Of a stretch of DNA of 64,000 nt, positions 34,401 through 42,678 are shown piece after piece. Numbering within the stretch: position 1 is the stretch's first letter; every line of letters starts with the position of its first letter. Source of the stretch: Candidatus Liminaster caballi (GTDB lineage: Bacteria > Bacteroidota > Bacteroidia > Bacteroidales > UBA3663); NCBI GenBank assembly GCA_018065085.1, contig JAGHUA010000049.1:1-64000 (forward strand), given 5' to 3'. Made by a program: the position numbers and the translations under genes. Under the pieces are notes generated by a model. It searched no databases, had not been told where the DNA came from, and worked only from the letters and a program-made list of their open reading frames with translations.

Positions 34401-35904
34401 CGACCTCAAGAACATCAACCCAACGGCAGCCGTGAGCGTGAAGCTCGTTGCCGAGAGTGGCGTAGGAACCATCGCTGCGGGTGTGGCAAAGGCCAAGGCC
34501 GACCTCATTGTTATATCAGGCGCAGAAGGCGGCACAGGTGCATCACCAGCCAGTTCAATGCGTTTTGCAGGCATCTCGCCTGAAATCGGACTTGCCGAGA
34601 CTCAGCAGACCCTGGTGCTCAACGGTCTCCGCAATCAGGTACGACTGCAGACCGACGGCCAGCTCAAAACCGCACGCGACGTCATCGCCATGGCTATGCT
34701 CGGTGCTGATGAGTTTGCATTCGGCACACTGCCTCTCATCGTGCTCGGCTGCGTGATGATGCGCAAGTGTAACACCAACACCTGTCCGGTGGGCGTGGCC
34801 ACTCAGGACGAGCGTCTGCGTGCCCGTTTCATTGGCCGCTCGGAATATGTGGTCAACTTCTTCACCTTCCTTGCCGAACACGTACGCGAATATCTCGCTG
34901 AGATCGGTGTACGCAAGTTCAAGGACATCATCGGCCGCACAGACCTCATCAGCGTCAAGCCTCAGGATGCCAACAGCAAACAGGGCACTATCGATTTCAG
35001 CCGCCTGCTCACTCAGGTACCTACCGACAAGGCCCTCTATTGGGATCGCGGAGCTTTCACAAAGGTGGAAGGCGTCAAGGACGAGGAAATCATCCGTGCC
35101 GCACAGAAGAGCATCGAGACAGGCGAAGAGATCAGCCTCGACTATGCCATCAAGAATACCGACCGTGCAGCCTGCACAATGCTTTCGGGCGAGATTGCCC
35201 GCAAGTACGGTGAGGAAGGTCTGCCAGACGGAACCATCAACATCAAGTTCAAGGGTTCTGCAGGTCAGTCGTTCGGCGCATTTGCCGTCAAGGGTGTCAA
35301 CATCCGTCTTGAGGGCGAAGCCAATGACTACTTCGGCAAGGGACTGTCAGGCGGTCGCATCTCGATCCTGCCTCCATCGCGTGCCAACGCTGAGTTTGTG
35401 GCCGAGGACAATATCATCGCAGGCAACACAGGTCTGTATGGTGCCACAACAGGCGAACTCTATGTCAACGGCCGTGTAGGCGAACGTTTTGCCGTTCGTA
35501 ACTCAGGAGCCATTGCCGTTGTGGAAGGCGCAGGCGATCACTGCTGCGAGTATATGACTGGCGGACGTGTGGTTGTGCTTGGCGAGACCGGACGCAACTT
35601 CGCCGCTGGTATGTCTGGCGGTGTGGCATACGTTTGGGACAAGAACCACGACTTCGACTACTACTGCAATATGGACATGGTGGAGATCAATCTCGTGGAG
35701 GAAGCGTCCTACCGCAAGGAATTGCATGAGCTCGTGCGCAAGCACTATCTCTACACCGGTTCAGAACTTGCACGCCGTATGCTCGACGACTGGAATCACT
35801 ATATCGACGAGTTCATCCAGGTTGTTCCTATCGAATACAAGCGTGTGCTTCAGGAAGAACAGGTACGCAAGCTCCAGGAGAAGATCAAGTCGATCCAGGA
35901 GTAA
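31417..35904 (+). CDS. gltB: Glutamate synthase, large (alpha) subunit
   Basis: A 1495-residue enzyme. With the ATG at 31417, the N-terminal nucleophile Cys follows a short propeptide (NEHDACGVG, Cys19), as in other GltB proteins, where the propeptide is removed. The Ntn amidotransferase domain (about 20-400) releases ammonia from glutamine; the central and FMN domains carry GGEDNARYHSDV, GGTGASPASS and the 3Fe-4S cysteine region CVMMRKCNTNTCPVG. The C-terminal beta-helix domain has repeated Gly-rich turns (GAFAVKGVNIRLEGEANDY). It transfers the amide of glutamine to 2-oxoglutarate to make two glutamates. The small subunit gltD follows, and both open a long glutamine-use block. Confidence 0.98.
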   Translation: MATQKIMGLYNPENEHDACGVGMVVNIHGGKSHELVDNALRVLENMEHRGAETRDKTGDGAGILLQIPHEFILLQGIPVPEKGRYGTGLVFLPKDEKRQQDILQIIIEEIERVGLSLMHLRTVPTNPEVLGAGARDAEPVIKQVFVTGVSEDDVPVFERILYKVRKKIENRISDEDFYICSLSSKDIIYKGMLTSGQLRRYFPDLSNNYFTSGLALVHSRFSTNTFPKWKLAQPFRYLCHNGEINTVRGNRGWMQARESVLSSPALGDVKEIRPILQADMSDSASLDNVFEFFVMSGMSLPQAMAILVPESFNDKNPISEDLKAFYEYHSILMEPWDGPAALMFSDGRYAGGMLDRNGLRPSRYTITKQGMMVVASEVGVMDFEPGDVVSKGRLQPGKILLIDTQEGKIYYDGEIKEKLASEHPYRQWLSTNRIQLEKLKSGRHVENSVDNFERKLLSFGFGQEDIDKTVVPMAVNGQEPVAAMGNDTPLAVISDRPQIFFNYFRQQFAQVTNPAIDPIREELVMSLTEYIGAVGTNILTPDESNCKMVRLPQPVLTNTQLDILCNIRYKGFKTVKLPMLFEIEKGASGLRSAIDDLCHKAEQSVDEGVNYIILSDRDIDPQHAAIPSLLAVSAVHHYLISVQKRVQTALIVESGEIREVMHAALLLGYGASAICPYMTFAVLDDLVKKHKIQEEYSTAEKNYIQAVDKGLKKIMSKMGISTIRSYRGAKIFESIGLSEDLLRRYFGTSISTIGGIGLRDIARDAIRLHDEAFKPAEVNEFLPNNGQFSYRKDGIKHAWNPDTIANLQIATRLGSYKKFKEWEQMVDDKESPIFIRDFFGFKKAAQPIPLDEVESVESIVKHFVTGAMSFGALSIEAHEALALAMNKLGARSNTGEGGEDNARYHSDVDGVSLSSKTKQIASGRFGVTAEYLVNAEEIQIKVAQGAKPGEGGQLPGFKVNKIIAKTRNAIPGISLISPPPHHDIYSIEDLAQLIYDLKNINPTAAVSVKLVAESGVGTIAAGVAKAKADLIVISGAEGGTGASPASSMRFAGISPEIGLAETQQTLVLNGLRNQVRLQTDGQLKTARDVIAMAMLGADEFAFGTLPLIVLGCVMMRKCNTNTCPVGVATQDERLRARFIGRSEYVVNFFTFLAEHVREYLAEIGVRKFKDIIGRTDLISVKPQDANSKQGTIDFSRLLTQVPTDKALYWDRGAFTKVEGVKDEEIIRAAQKSIETGEEISLDYAIKNTDRAACTMLSGEIARKYGEEGLPDGTINIKFKGSAGQSFGAFAVKGVNIRLEGEANDYFGKGLSGGRISILPPSRANAEFVAEDNIIAGNTGLYGATTGELYVNGRVGERFAVRNSGAIAVVEGAGDHCCEYMTGGRVVVLGETGRNFAAGMSGGVAYVWDKNHDFDYYCNMDMVEINLVEEASYRKELHELVRKHYLYTGSELARRMLDDWNHYIDEFIQVVPIEYKRVLQEEQVRKLQEKIKSIQE

Positions 35905-35974
35905 AGATGAGATTATAAATACTAAATATAAATAAATTACTCATAATCTCCCATCAGTGAAAAGAGTAATCACG

Positions 35975-36008
35975 CCCCTCCTTGTTGAGGGGTTGGGGGA
36001 GGGTCTAT
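35975..36008. repeat. CCCCTC...GAGGGG intergenic palindrome, copy 2, in gltB-gltD gap
   Basis: CCCCTC (35975-35980) pairs with GAGGGG (35987-35992), then TTGGGGGAGGGTCTAT leads directly into the gltD ATG. It closely resembles the element at 4909-4941. The GGAGGG run sits 7-12 nt before the start, so here the repeat also supplies a Shine-Dalgarno-like stretch, rare in this group. The rest of the 104-nt gap also holds an 8-bp inverted repeat, GAGATTAT (35909-35916) and ATAATCTC (35943-35950). Confidence 0.5.
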
Positions 36009-37352
36009 ATGGGAAATCCTAAAGCATTTTTAACTGTTCCTCGCAAGGACGCCGGCTACCGTCCGATATACGAACGCGTGCAGGACTTCAGTGAGGTGGA
36101 ACAGACACTCAATACAAAAGACCGTCAGGAACAGGCCAGCCGTTGCATGGATTGCGGTGTGCCATTCTGCCATTGGGCATGTCCGCTGGGCAACAAAGAC
36201 CCTGAGTGGAACGATGCACTCTATCATGGCGAATGGGAGACAGCATACAAGATACTGAAAAAGACCAACGACTTCCCTGAGTTCACAGGCCGCATCTGTC
36301 CTGCCCTCTGCGAGAAGGCATGCGTGCTCTATCACTCGGCAGGCGAGGCTGTGACCAACCGCGAGAACGAATGTGCCATTGCCGAACGAGCCTTCCTTGA
36401 GGGATATGTGACCATCGAGCATCCCGAGCGCAACGGCAAGAAGGTAGCCGTGATCGGTGCAGGTCCTGCAGGTCTGGCTGCTGCCAACCAGCTCAACTAT
36501 AAGGGCTATGAGGTGACTGTGTTCGACAAGAACGAGGCTGCCGGCGGTCTGCTCCGCTACGGCATCCCTAATTTCAAGCTCGACAAGCATGTCATCGACC
36601 GCCGCATCAAGGTGATGGAGGCCGAGGGCGTCATCTTCAAGTACAACACTCCTATCGACGTGACTGCATTGCCTGATGGATTCGATGCCTACGTTGTTTC
36701 GACTGGCACACCTGAGGCACGCGACCTCAAGGCTCCGGGTCGTGAGCTCAAGGGCATCCACCTTGCCCTCGAACTGCTCTCTCAGCAGAACCGCGTGCTG
36801 GCCGGCATGGAGTTCAGCAAGGAAGAGACCGTCAACTGCAAGGGCAAGAAGGTGCTTGTCATAGGTGGTGGCGACACAGGTTCTGACTGCATCGGCACAG
36901 CACACCGTCAGGGCGCATTGAGCGTCACTCAGATCGAGATTATGCCAAAGCCACCGGTAGGCCACAACGACTCTACCCCATGGCCTAACTGGCCGGTCAT
37001 CCTCAAGACCACATCAAGCCATGAGGAAGGTTGCGACCGCCGCTGGCTGCTCAACACCAACCGCTTCATCGGCGACAAGAAAGGCTGTGTGAAGGAAGTG
37101 GAGGTCGAAGGCGTAATCTGGGAGCCGAACCCAGAGGGCGGACGTCCGATTATGAAGCTCGACGGCAAAAAGGAGATCATCGAGGCCGACATCGTATTCC
37201 TTGCCATGGGCTTCATCAAGCCACAGCAGCCAGAGTTCGGTCCTAATGTCTTTGTGGCTGGCGATGCTGCATCAGGCGCTTCGCTCGTGGTGCGTGCCAT
37301 CGCTTCCGGCCGCAAGACAGCCGAGGCTGTTGACAAATACCTGAAAAGATAA
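36009..37352 (+). CDS. gltD: Glutamate synthase, small (beta) subunit
   Basis: A 447-residue NADPH-dependent oxidoreductase that feeds electrons to GltB. The ATG at 36009 was chosen because the protein then starts MGNPKAFLTVPRKD; 9 upstream residues come from the repeat element. N-terminal cysteines (CMDCGVPFCHWACPLGN and CPALCEKACV) bind two 4Fe-4S clusters. A first Rossmann motif VAVIGAGPAGLAAANQL binds FAD, and a second VLVIGGGDTGSDCIG (about 285) binds NADPH. Usual GltD length is about 470 residues. Confidence 0.97.
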   Translation: MGNPKAFLTVPRKDAGYRPIYERVQDFSEVEQTLNTKDRQEQASRCMDCGVPFCHWACPLGNKDPEWNDALYHGEWETAYKILKKTNDFPEFTGRICPALCEKACVLYHSAGEAVTNRENECAIAERAFLEGYVTIEHPERNGKKVAVIGAGPAGLAAANQLNYKGYEVTVFDKNEAAGGLLRYGIPNFKLDKHVIDRRIKVMEAEGVIFKYNTPIDVTALPDGFDAYVVSTGTPEARDLKAPGRELKGIHLALELLSQQNRVLAGMEFSKEETVNCKGKKVLVIGGGDTGSDCIGTAHRQGALSVTQIEIMPKPPVGHNDSTPWPNWPVILKTTSSHEEGCDRRWLLNTNRFIGDKKGCVKEVEVEGVIWEPNPEGGRPIMKLDGKKEIIEADIVFLAMGFIKPQQPEFGPNVFVAGDAASGASLVVRAIASGRKTAEAVDKYLKR

Positions 37353-37380
37353 TCTCAAAGCTTAAAAAAACAATCACAAC

Positions 37381-39117
37381 ATGTGTGGCATAACTTGCAT
37401 ATTCAACATACCTGAGCAGACTCCTGAACTCCGTACCAAGGCTCTCAAGATGAGCCAGAAGCTGCGTCATCGCGGTCCGGACTGGAGCGGCATCTATTGC
37501 GGCGGGTCGGCCATCCTTGCTCACGAGCGTCTGAGCATCGTCGATCCATTGTCGGGCGGTCAGCCTCTTGTGTCGCCCGACGGCAAGCACATCCTGGCTG
37601 TCAACGGCGAGATCTACAACCATAAGGCTATCCGTGGCGAGTTTTCAGGCTACGGATTCAAGACTGGTTCTGACTGTGAGGTCTTCCTTGCACTCTATGA
37701 CGAGGTTTCTTCACGCCTGAGCAATGGCAGGGAGGCTACCACCGAGGACGAGCAGCTCATCATTGCCGACATCTTCGAGAAGGTCAGCGGCATCTTCGCC
37801 TTTGCGCTCTACGACCAGGAACGCGATGAGTTCCTTATCGGCCGTGACCCTATCGGCGTCATCCCTCTCTACATCGGACATGATGCCGACGGCAAGGTGT
37901 ATGTGGCAAGCGAGCTGAAGGCGCTGGAGGGCTTCTGCGACGAGTATGAGCCATTCCTTCCAGGTCATTTCTATTGGAGCCGCAGCGGTAAGATGAAACG
38001 CTGGTATTCACGTCCATGGATGGAGTATTCAGCCGTAAAGGATGCACCTGCCGACGAACATCAGTCGTCGATGAAGGTGAAGGTGGCTCTGGAGGATGCA
38101 GTGAAGCGCCAGCTGATGAGCGACGTGCCTTACGGCGTATTGCTCTCGGGCGGTCTTGACAGTTCGGTGACATCGGCCATTGCCATGAAGTATAGCAAGA
38201 AGCGCGTCGAGGACGACATGCAACGCGGAGCCTGGTGGCCACAGCTCCATTCTTTTGCCGTAGGTCTGAAAGGCGCGCCTGACCTTGCCAAGGCCAAGGA
38301 GGTGGCTGACTATATCGGCACCGTACACCACGAGATCAACTATACGATTCAGGAGGGACTCGATGCCATCCGCGACGTGATCTACTATATTGAGACATAC
38401 GATGTGACCACCGTACGCGCTTCTACCCCGATGTACCTACTGGCACGTGTCATCAAGTCGATGGGCATCAAGATGGTGCTCTCGGGCGAAGGTGCTGACG
38501 AGGTCTTCGGCGGTTATCTCTATTTCCACAAGGCTCCAGATGCCAAGGAGTTCCACGAGGAGACCGTGCGCAAGCTTGGCAAGCTGCATCAGTATGACTG
38601 TCTGCGTGCCAACAAGAGCCTGTCGGCATGGGGCGTGGAGGGCCGTGTGCCATTCCTCGACAAGGAGTTCCTTGACGTGGCAATGCGCCTGAGACCGGAG
38701 GTTAAGATGTGTCCGGGCGACGTGATGGAGAAAAAGGTGGTACGCGAAGCCTTCCAGGACATGCTTCCTGCCAGCGTGGCATGGCGTCAAAAAGAGCAGT
38801 TCTCCGACGGTGTGGGCTACTCATGGATCGACACGCTGAAGAAGATCACCTCCGAGGCCGTGAGCGACGAACAGATGGCACATGCCGCCGAGCGTTTCCC
38901 AATCAACACACCGCTCTGCAAGGAGGAATACTACTACCGTTCGATCTTCGAGGAGCACTTCCCATCTGAGAGCGCAGCACGCGCCGTTCCTCACGAGGCC
39001 AGCGTGGCTTGTTCCACAGCCAAGGCCCTTGAGTGGGATGCCGCATGGAAGAACATGAACGATCCTTCGGGACGCGCCGTGGCAGGCGTACACGAGCAGG
39101 CTTATAAAAACGATTAA
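37381..39117 (+). CDS. asnB: Asparagine synthetase B (glutamine-hydrolysing)
   Basis: A 578-residue enzyme that makes asparagine from aspartate, ATP and glutamine. The class II Ntn nucleophile is Cys2 (MCGITCIF), followed by RHRGPDWSG and LAVNGEIYNH in the glutaminase domain. The synthetase domain has the PPi-loop SGGLDSSVTSAIA (about 257-269) and SGEGADEVFGGY. A region around residues 110-130 has a short insertion compared with other AsnB proteins (SSRLSNGREATTEDEQ). It follows gltD by 28 nt and is likely cotranscribed with the block. Confidence 0.97.
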   Translation: MCGITCIFNIPEQTPELRTKALKMSQKLRHRGPDWSGIYCGGSAILAHERLSIVDPLSGGQPLVSPDGKHILAVNGEIYNHKAIRGEFSGYGFKTGSDCEVFLALYDEVSSRLSNGREATTEDEQLIIADIFEKVSGIFAFALYDQERDEFLIGRDPIGVIPLYIGHDADGKVYVASELKALEGFCDEYEPFLPGHFYWSRSGKMKRWYSRPWMEYSAVKDAPADEHQSSMKVKVALEDAVKRQLMSDVPYGVLLSGGLDSSVTSAIAMKYSKKRVEDDMQRGAWWPQLHSFAVGLKGAPDLAKAKEVADYIGTVHHEINYTIQEGLDAIRDVIYYIETYDVTTVRASTPMYLLARVIKSMGIKMVLSGEGADEVFGGYLYFHKAPDAKEFHEETVRKLGKLHQYDCLRANKSLSAWGVEGRVPFLDKEFLDVAMRLRPEVKMCPGDVMEKKVVREAFQDMLPASVAWRQKEQFSDGVGYSWIDTLKKITSEAVSDEQMAHAAERFPINTPLCKEEYYYRSIFEEHFPSESAARAVPHEASVACSTAKALEWDAAWKNMNDPSGRAVAGVHEQAYKND

Positions 39118-39120
39118 GAT

Positions 39121-40683
39121 ATGTGCGGAATAGCAATGGTCCGACTCCGCAAGCCGACGGAGCATTATATTGAGAAATATGGCACAGGCCGCTATGGACT
39201 GAACAAGCTCTATCTGATGATGGAGAAACAGCATAACCGCGGTCAGGAAGGCGCCGGCATAGCCTGCATCAAGCAGAACGTCGAGCCTGGCAACGACTAC
39301 GTCTTTCGCGAGAAGGCCGAAGGCAAGGATGCCGTGACAAAAATCTTTGACGTGGCAAACCGCTCGGGCGAGGATTACATCGGACAGATCTACATGGGTC
39401 ATCTCCGATACTCCACCACCGGCAAAAGCGGATTGGCTTACGTCCATCCGTTCCTGCGCCGCAGCAGCTGGAAGGACAAGACCCTTTGCCTGTGCGGCAA
39501 CTTCAACATGACCAATGTCGATGAGGTCTTCCGACATGTGGTCGATATGGGCATGTCTCCGCGTATCTACAGCGACACCTACACGCTGCTCGAACTGCTG
39601 AGCTACCATCTTGACAACGAGACCGGCATCAACAAGGTGCTGTCCAAGACCATGTCGCGCTTCGATGGCGGATATGTCATCTGTGGCGCAACGGGCGGTG
39701 TCGAGATGTTTGTGATGCGCGATCCGAACGGCATACGTCCTGCCTTCTATTATATCGACGACGAGGTTGTGGCAGTGGCAAGCGAGCGTCCTGTCCTGCA
39801 GACCACGTTCAACCTCGACCTTGAAGATGTCAGGGAACTCCTGCCGGGTCAGGCGCTCATCGTCGATGCCGACGGCGAAATGCATCTGCAGCAGATCCTC
39901 CAGCCGGCCGAATACCTGCCATGCTCCTTCGAGCGCATCTACTTCAGCCGAGGCAACGATGCCGACATCTATCGCGAACGCAAGGCTCTGGGTCGCAATC
40001 TTGTCCCTGACATCGTGCGTGCCCTCGACGGCGACGTCGCCAACACCGTCTTCTCCTATATTCCCAACACAGCCGAGACAGCCTATCTGGGCATGATCGA
40101 GGCCCTGCATGAGCAGTATCCGGTGGTCAGGAGCGAGAAGGTGGTCTCAAAAGACATCAAGCTGCGCACGTTCATCACCGAGGACAGCTCGCGCAACGAC
40201 CTCGCTGCCCACGTCTATGACATAGCCTACAACAGCCTCCGTCCGTACGTTGACAATCTGGTCGTGATCGATGACAGCATCGTGCGCGGAACGACCTTGC
40301 GCGAGAGCATCATCCGCATACTCGACCGCCTGCATCCCAAAAAGCTCGTCATCGTCTCGTCGGCGCCACAGATACGCTATCCCGACTTCTACGGCATCGA
40401 CATGCCACGCATGAAGGATTTCATTGCCTATCAGGCCACCGTGGCCCTGCGCCGCGAGAGGCAGATGGACGACGTTCCCCCGTCGCAGGTCTATGACGGC
40501 CTCAGCGTAGCCGACATCAACCGCAAGATGGTCGAACTGTTGCGACCCGAAGGCGTCACCACTCCTATCGAGATTGTCTTCCAGAGCATCGAAGGCCTCC
40601 ACAATGCCATCCCGAACCATCCGGGCGACTGGTATTTCACCGGCCACTACCCCACAAAGGGCGGCTATAAACTTTTGGGTTGA
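39121..40683 (+). CDS. Amidophosphoribosyltransferase-like enzyme (PurF type)
   Basis: A 520-residue protein with the PurF architecture: Ntn glutaminase starting MCGIAMVRL (Cys2), QHNRGQEGAGIACI and the DPNGIRPAFY motif, and a phosphoribosyltransferase domain with the PRPP loop LVVIDDSIVRGTTLRES (about 380-396). PurF begins purine synthesis by converting PRPP and glutamine to phosphoribosylamine. The N-terminal part departs from canonical PurF (extra residues around KPTEHYIEKYGTGRYG, and no 'LQHRGQES' run), and length exceeds the usual 470-505. It may be a divergent PurF or a paralogue. Three nucleotides separate it from asnB. Confidence 0.9.
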   Translation: MCGIAMVRLRKPTEHYIEKYGTGRYGLNKLYLMMEKQHNRGQEGAGIACIKQNVEPGNDYVFREKAEGKDAVTKIFDVANRSGEDYIGQIYMGHLRYSTTGKSGLAYVHPFLRRSSWKDKTLCLCGNFNMTNVDEVFRHVVDMGMSPRIYSDTYTLLELLSYHLDNETGINKVLSKTMSRFDGGYVICGATGGVEMFVMRDPNGIRPAFYYIDDEVVAVASERPVLQTTFNLDLEDVRELLPGQALIVDADGEMHLQQILQPAEYLPCSFERIYFSRGNDADIYRERKALGRNLVPDIVRALDGDVANTVFSYIPNTAETAYLGMIEALHEQYPVVRSEKVVSKDIKLRTFITEDSSRNDLAAHVYDIAYNSLRPYVDNLVVIDDSIVRGTTLRESIIRILDRLHPKKLVIVSSAPQIRYPDFYGIDMPRMKDFIAYQATVALRRERQMDDVPPSQVYDGLSVADINRKMVELLRPEGVTTPIEIVFQSIEGLHNAIPNHPGDWYFTGHYPTKGGYKLLG

Positions 40684-40732
40684 GTCTATCGCCCATAACC
40701 TCATAAACACATAAACTCACAATCTCACAATC

Positions 40733-42328
40733 ATGGCCAAATACATATTCGTCACCGGCGGTGTGGTTTCATCGCTTGGCAAAGGCATCATAAGCTCGAG
40801 CATCGGCAAACTGCTTCAGGCCCGTGGCTTCAAGATCACAATCCAGAAATTCGACCCATACATCAACATCGACCCGGGCACACTCAATCCTTACGAGCAC
40901 GGCGAGTGCTACGTCACCGTCGATGGCATGGAGACCGACCTCGACCTCGGCCACTATGAGCGATTCACCGAGATACAGACCACACGTGCCAACTCTATGA
41001 CCACCGGCCGCATCTACAAGTCGGTCATCGACAAGGAACGTCGCGGCGACTATCTGGGCAAGACCATCCAGGTCGTACCTCACATCACCGACGAGATCAA
41101 GAGCAACATCAAGTATCTGGGCGAGACCGGCGACTATGACTTCATCATCACCGAGATCGGCGGCACCATCGGCGACATCGAGAGCGCACCTTTCCTTGAG
41201 GCCATACGTCAGCTCAAGTGGGAACTGGGTCATGACGCTGTCAGCATCCACCTCACCTACGTGCCTTATCTCAAAGCCGCCGACGAGCTGAAGACCAAGC
41301 CTACACAGCACTCGGTCAAGGAGATGCTCAGCTATGGCATACAGCCCGACATCCTCATCCTCCGCACAGAGAAGCACCTCGACGACCACATGCGCATGAA
41401 GGTGGCAGGTTTCTGCAACGTCGATCTTGAGTGCGTCATCCAGAGCGAGGACATGCCGAGCATCTATGAGGTGCCGGTCAACATGCAGCGTCAGGGTCTT
41501 GATGCCGCCATCCTCCGCAAGATGGGCATCCCTGTGGGCGAAACTCCCGCACTCGGTCCATGGCGTAAGTTCATCGAGCTGCGCAACACCGCCACCGACA
41601 TCGTCCGCATCGGCCTCGTTGGCAAATATGACCTTCAGGATGCCTATAAGTCGATCAACGAAAGCCTGTCACACGCTGCAACCCATAACCACCACAAGGT
41701 CAAGATCACGTTCATCAACTCAGAGTTCCTTGATGAGTCGAACATCGCCTCACAGCTTGCCGGTCAGGACGGTCTGGTGATCTGCCCGGGCTTCGGTCAG
41801 CGCGGCATCGAGGGCAAGATCCTTGCCGTAAGGTATGCCCGTGAGAATAATGTCCCTTGCTTCGGTATCTGTCTCGGCATGCAGATGATGGTCATCGAGT
41901 TTGCCCGCAACGTGCTTGGCTACACTGATGCCAACAGCCGCGAGATGGACGAAAAGACCCCCCACAATGTCATCGACATCATGGAGGATCAGAAGAACAT
42001 CTCGAACATGGGCGGCACAATGCGTCTCGGCGCCTACGGATGCACACTGCGCAAGGACAGCCGTGTGGCCTCGATCTACGGTAACGAAAACATTCGCGAA
42101 CGTCATCGCCATCGCTATGAGTTCAACAACAAGTATATCGACGAATACGAGAGCCATGGCATGCAGTGCGTAGGCCGCAACCCTGAGAGCGATCTTGTCG
42201 AGATCGTCGAGATTCCTGAGCTCCGCTGGTTTGTCGGCACTCAGTTCCATCCTGAATACCAGAGCACAGTGCTCCATCCTCATCCTCTCTTCATGTCGTT
42301 CGTCAAGGAGGCTATCAATAAGAAATAA
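40733..42328 (+). CDS. pyrG: CTP synthase
   Basis: A 531-residue enzyme that aminates UTP to CTP with glutamine. The synthase domain opens MAKYIFVTGGVVSSLGKGII with the ATP loop, then CYVTVDGMETDLDLGHYERF and ITEIGGTIGDIES. The class I glutaminase domain has the catalytic Cys in CFGICLGMQMMVIEFARN (about 380) and His/Glu in TQFHPEYQS (about 509). Length is normal. The 49-nt gap before it holds short imperfect repeats of CATAAAC and CTCACAAT but no clear promoter, so it may be read from the gltB promoter. It is convergent with carB, with the hairpin array between. Confidence 0.98.
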   Translation: MAKYIFVTGGVVSSLGKGIISSSIGKLLQARGFKITIQKFDPYINIDPGTLNPYEHGECYVTVDGMETDLDLGHYERFTEIQTTRANSMTTGRIYKSVIDKERRGDYLGKTIQVVPHITDEIKSNIKYLGETGDYDFIITEIGGTIGDIESAPFLEAIRQLKWELGHDAVSIHLTYVPYLKAADELKTKPTQHSVKEMLSYGIQPDILILRTEKHLDDHMRMKVAGFCNVDLECVIQSEDMPSIYEVPVNMQRQGLDAAILRKMGIPVGETPALGPWRKFIELRNTATDIVRIGLVGKYDLQDAYKSINESLSHAATHNHHKVKITFINSEFLDESNIASQLAGQDGLVICPGFGQRGIEGKILAVRYARENNVPCFGICLGMQMMVIEFARNVLGYTDANSREMDEKTPHNVIDIMEDQKNISNMGGTMRLGAYGCTLRKDSRVASIYGNENIRERHRHRYEFNNKYIDEYESHGMQCVGRNPESDLVEIVEIPELRWFVGTQFHPEYQSTVLHPHPLFMSFVKEAINKK

Positions 42329-42370
42329 TTGGCAACGGCTGAGAAACACCGGGAATAAAGCTGTTTGCAC

Positions 42371-42678
42371 TTCCAGCTTTCTGGAAATGCCGGGAATATT
42401 GTTCCGGGTATTTCCCAGGTTTTAGGAAACGCTGAAAATAATGTTCTGGGCATTTCCCAAGTCTTAGGAAATGCTGGGAACAATGTTCTGACGGCTTCCA
42501 GCTTTCTGGAAATGCTGAGAATAATGTTCCGGGGACTTCCCAGGTCTTGGGAAATGCCGGGAACAATGTTCTGACGACTTCCAGCTTTCTGGAAATGCCA
42601 AAAATAATGTTCTGGGGACTTCCTAACTCTTAGGAAATCCCCAGAACACATTTTTCAGTCTTCCCAACTCTTGGGAGG
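42371..42678. repeat. Eight-unit 41-42 bp hairpin repeat array between pyrG and carB
   Basis: Units begin at 42371, 42412, 42454, 42496, 42537, 42579, 42620 and 42661 (TTCC of each), with periods 41, 42, 42, 41, 42, 41, 41; the eighth is cut short by the carB stop. Each unit has stem A: TTCCAG...CTGGAA (units 1, 4, 6), TTCCCA...TGGGAA (5, nearly 8) or TTCCTA...TAGGAA (7). Units 2 and 3 have one C-A mismatch, which would be a G-U pair in RNA of the carB strand. Each also has a second element such as GAACAATGTTC (units 3 and 5 perfect). Pair changes at stem position 5 (A-T, C-G, T-A) are compensatory. The array fills the entire 350-bp convergent gap; 42329-42370 is unremarkable. Frames are open through it on both strands, but the 41/42-bp period breaks any shared reading frame, so I do not call a protein. 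Confidence 0.9.

Noticed and set aside
38821-40110. 429-residue minus-strand ORF opposite the PurF-type gene
   Set aside because: Antisense shadow of asnB and the PurF-type gene; composition follows the reverse of their codons.
42454-42600. LexA-type operators (GAACAATGTTC resembles GAAC-N4-GTTC)
   Set aside because: The motif spacing differs (one-base centre), it is part of a tandem repeat, and it lies downstream of both flanking genes.
42280-42651. Repeat-rich protein ORFs on both strands inside the pyrG/carB gap
   Set aside because: The open frames come from the repeat unit lacking stops; the 41/42-bp period shifts the frame between units, and no start signal or promoter is present.
42371-42678. 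CRISPR array
   Set aside because: Repeats are contiguous with no unique spacers, units vary along their whole length, and there is no cas gene nearby.
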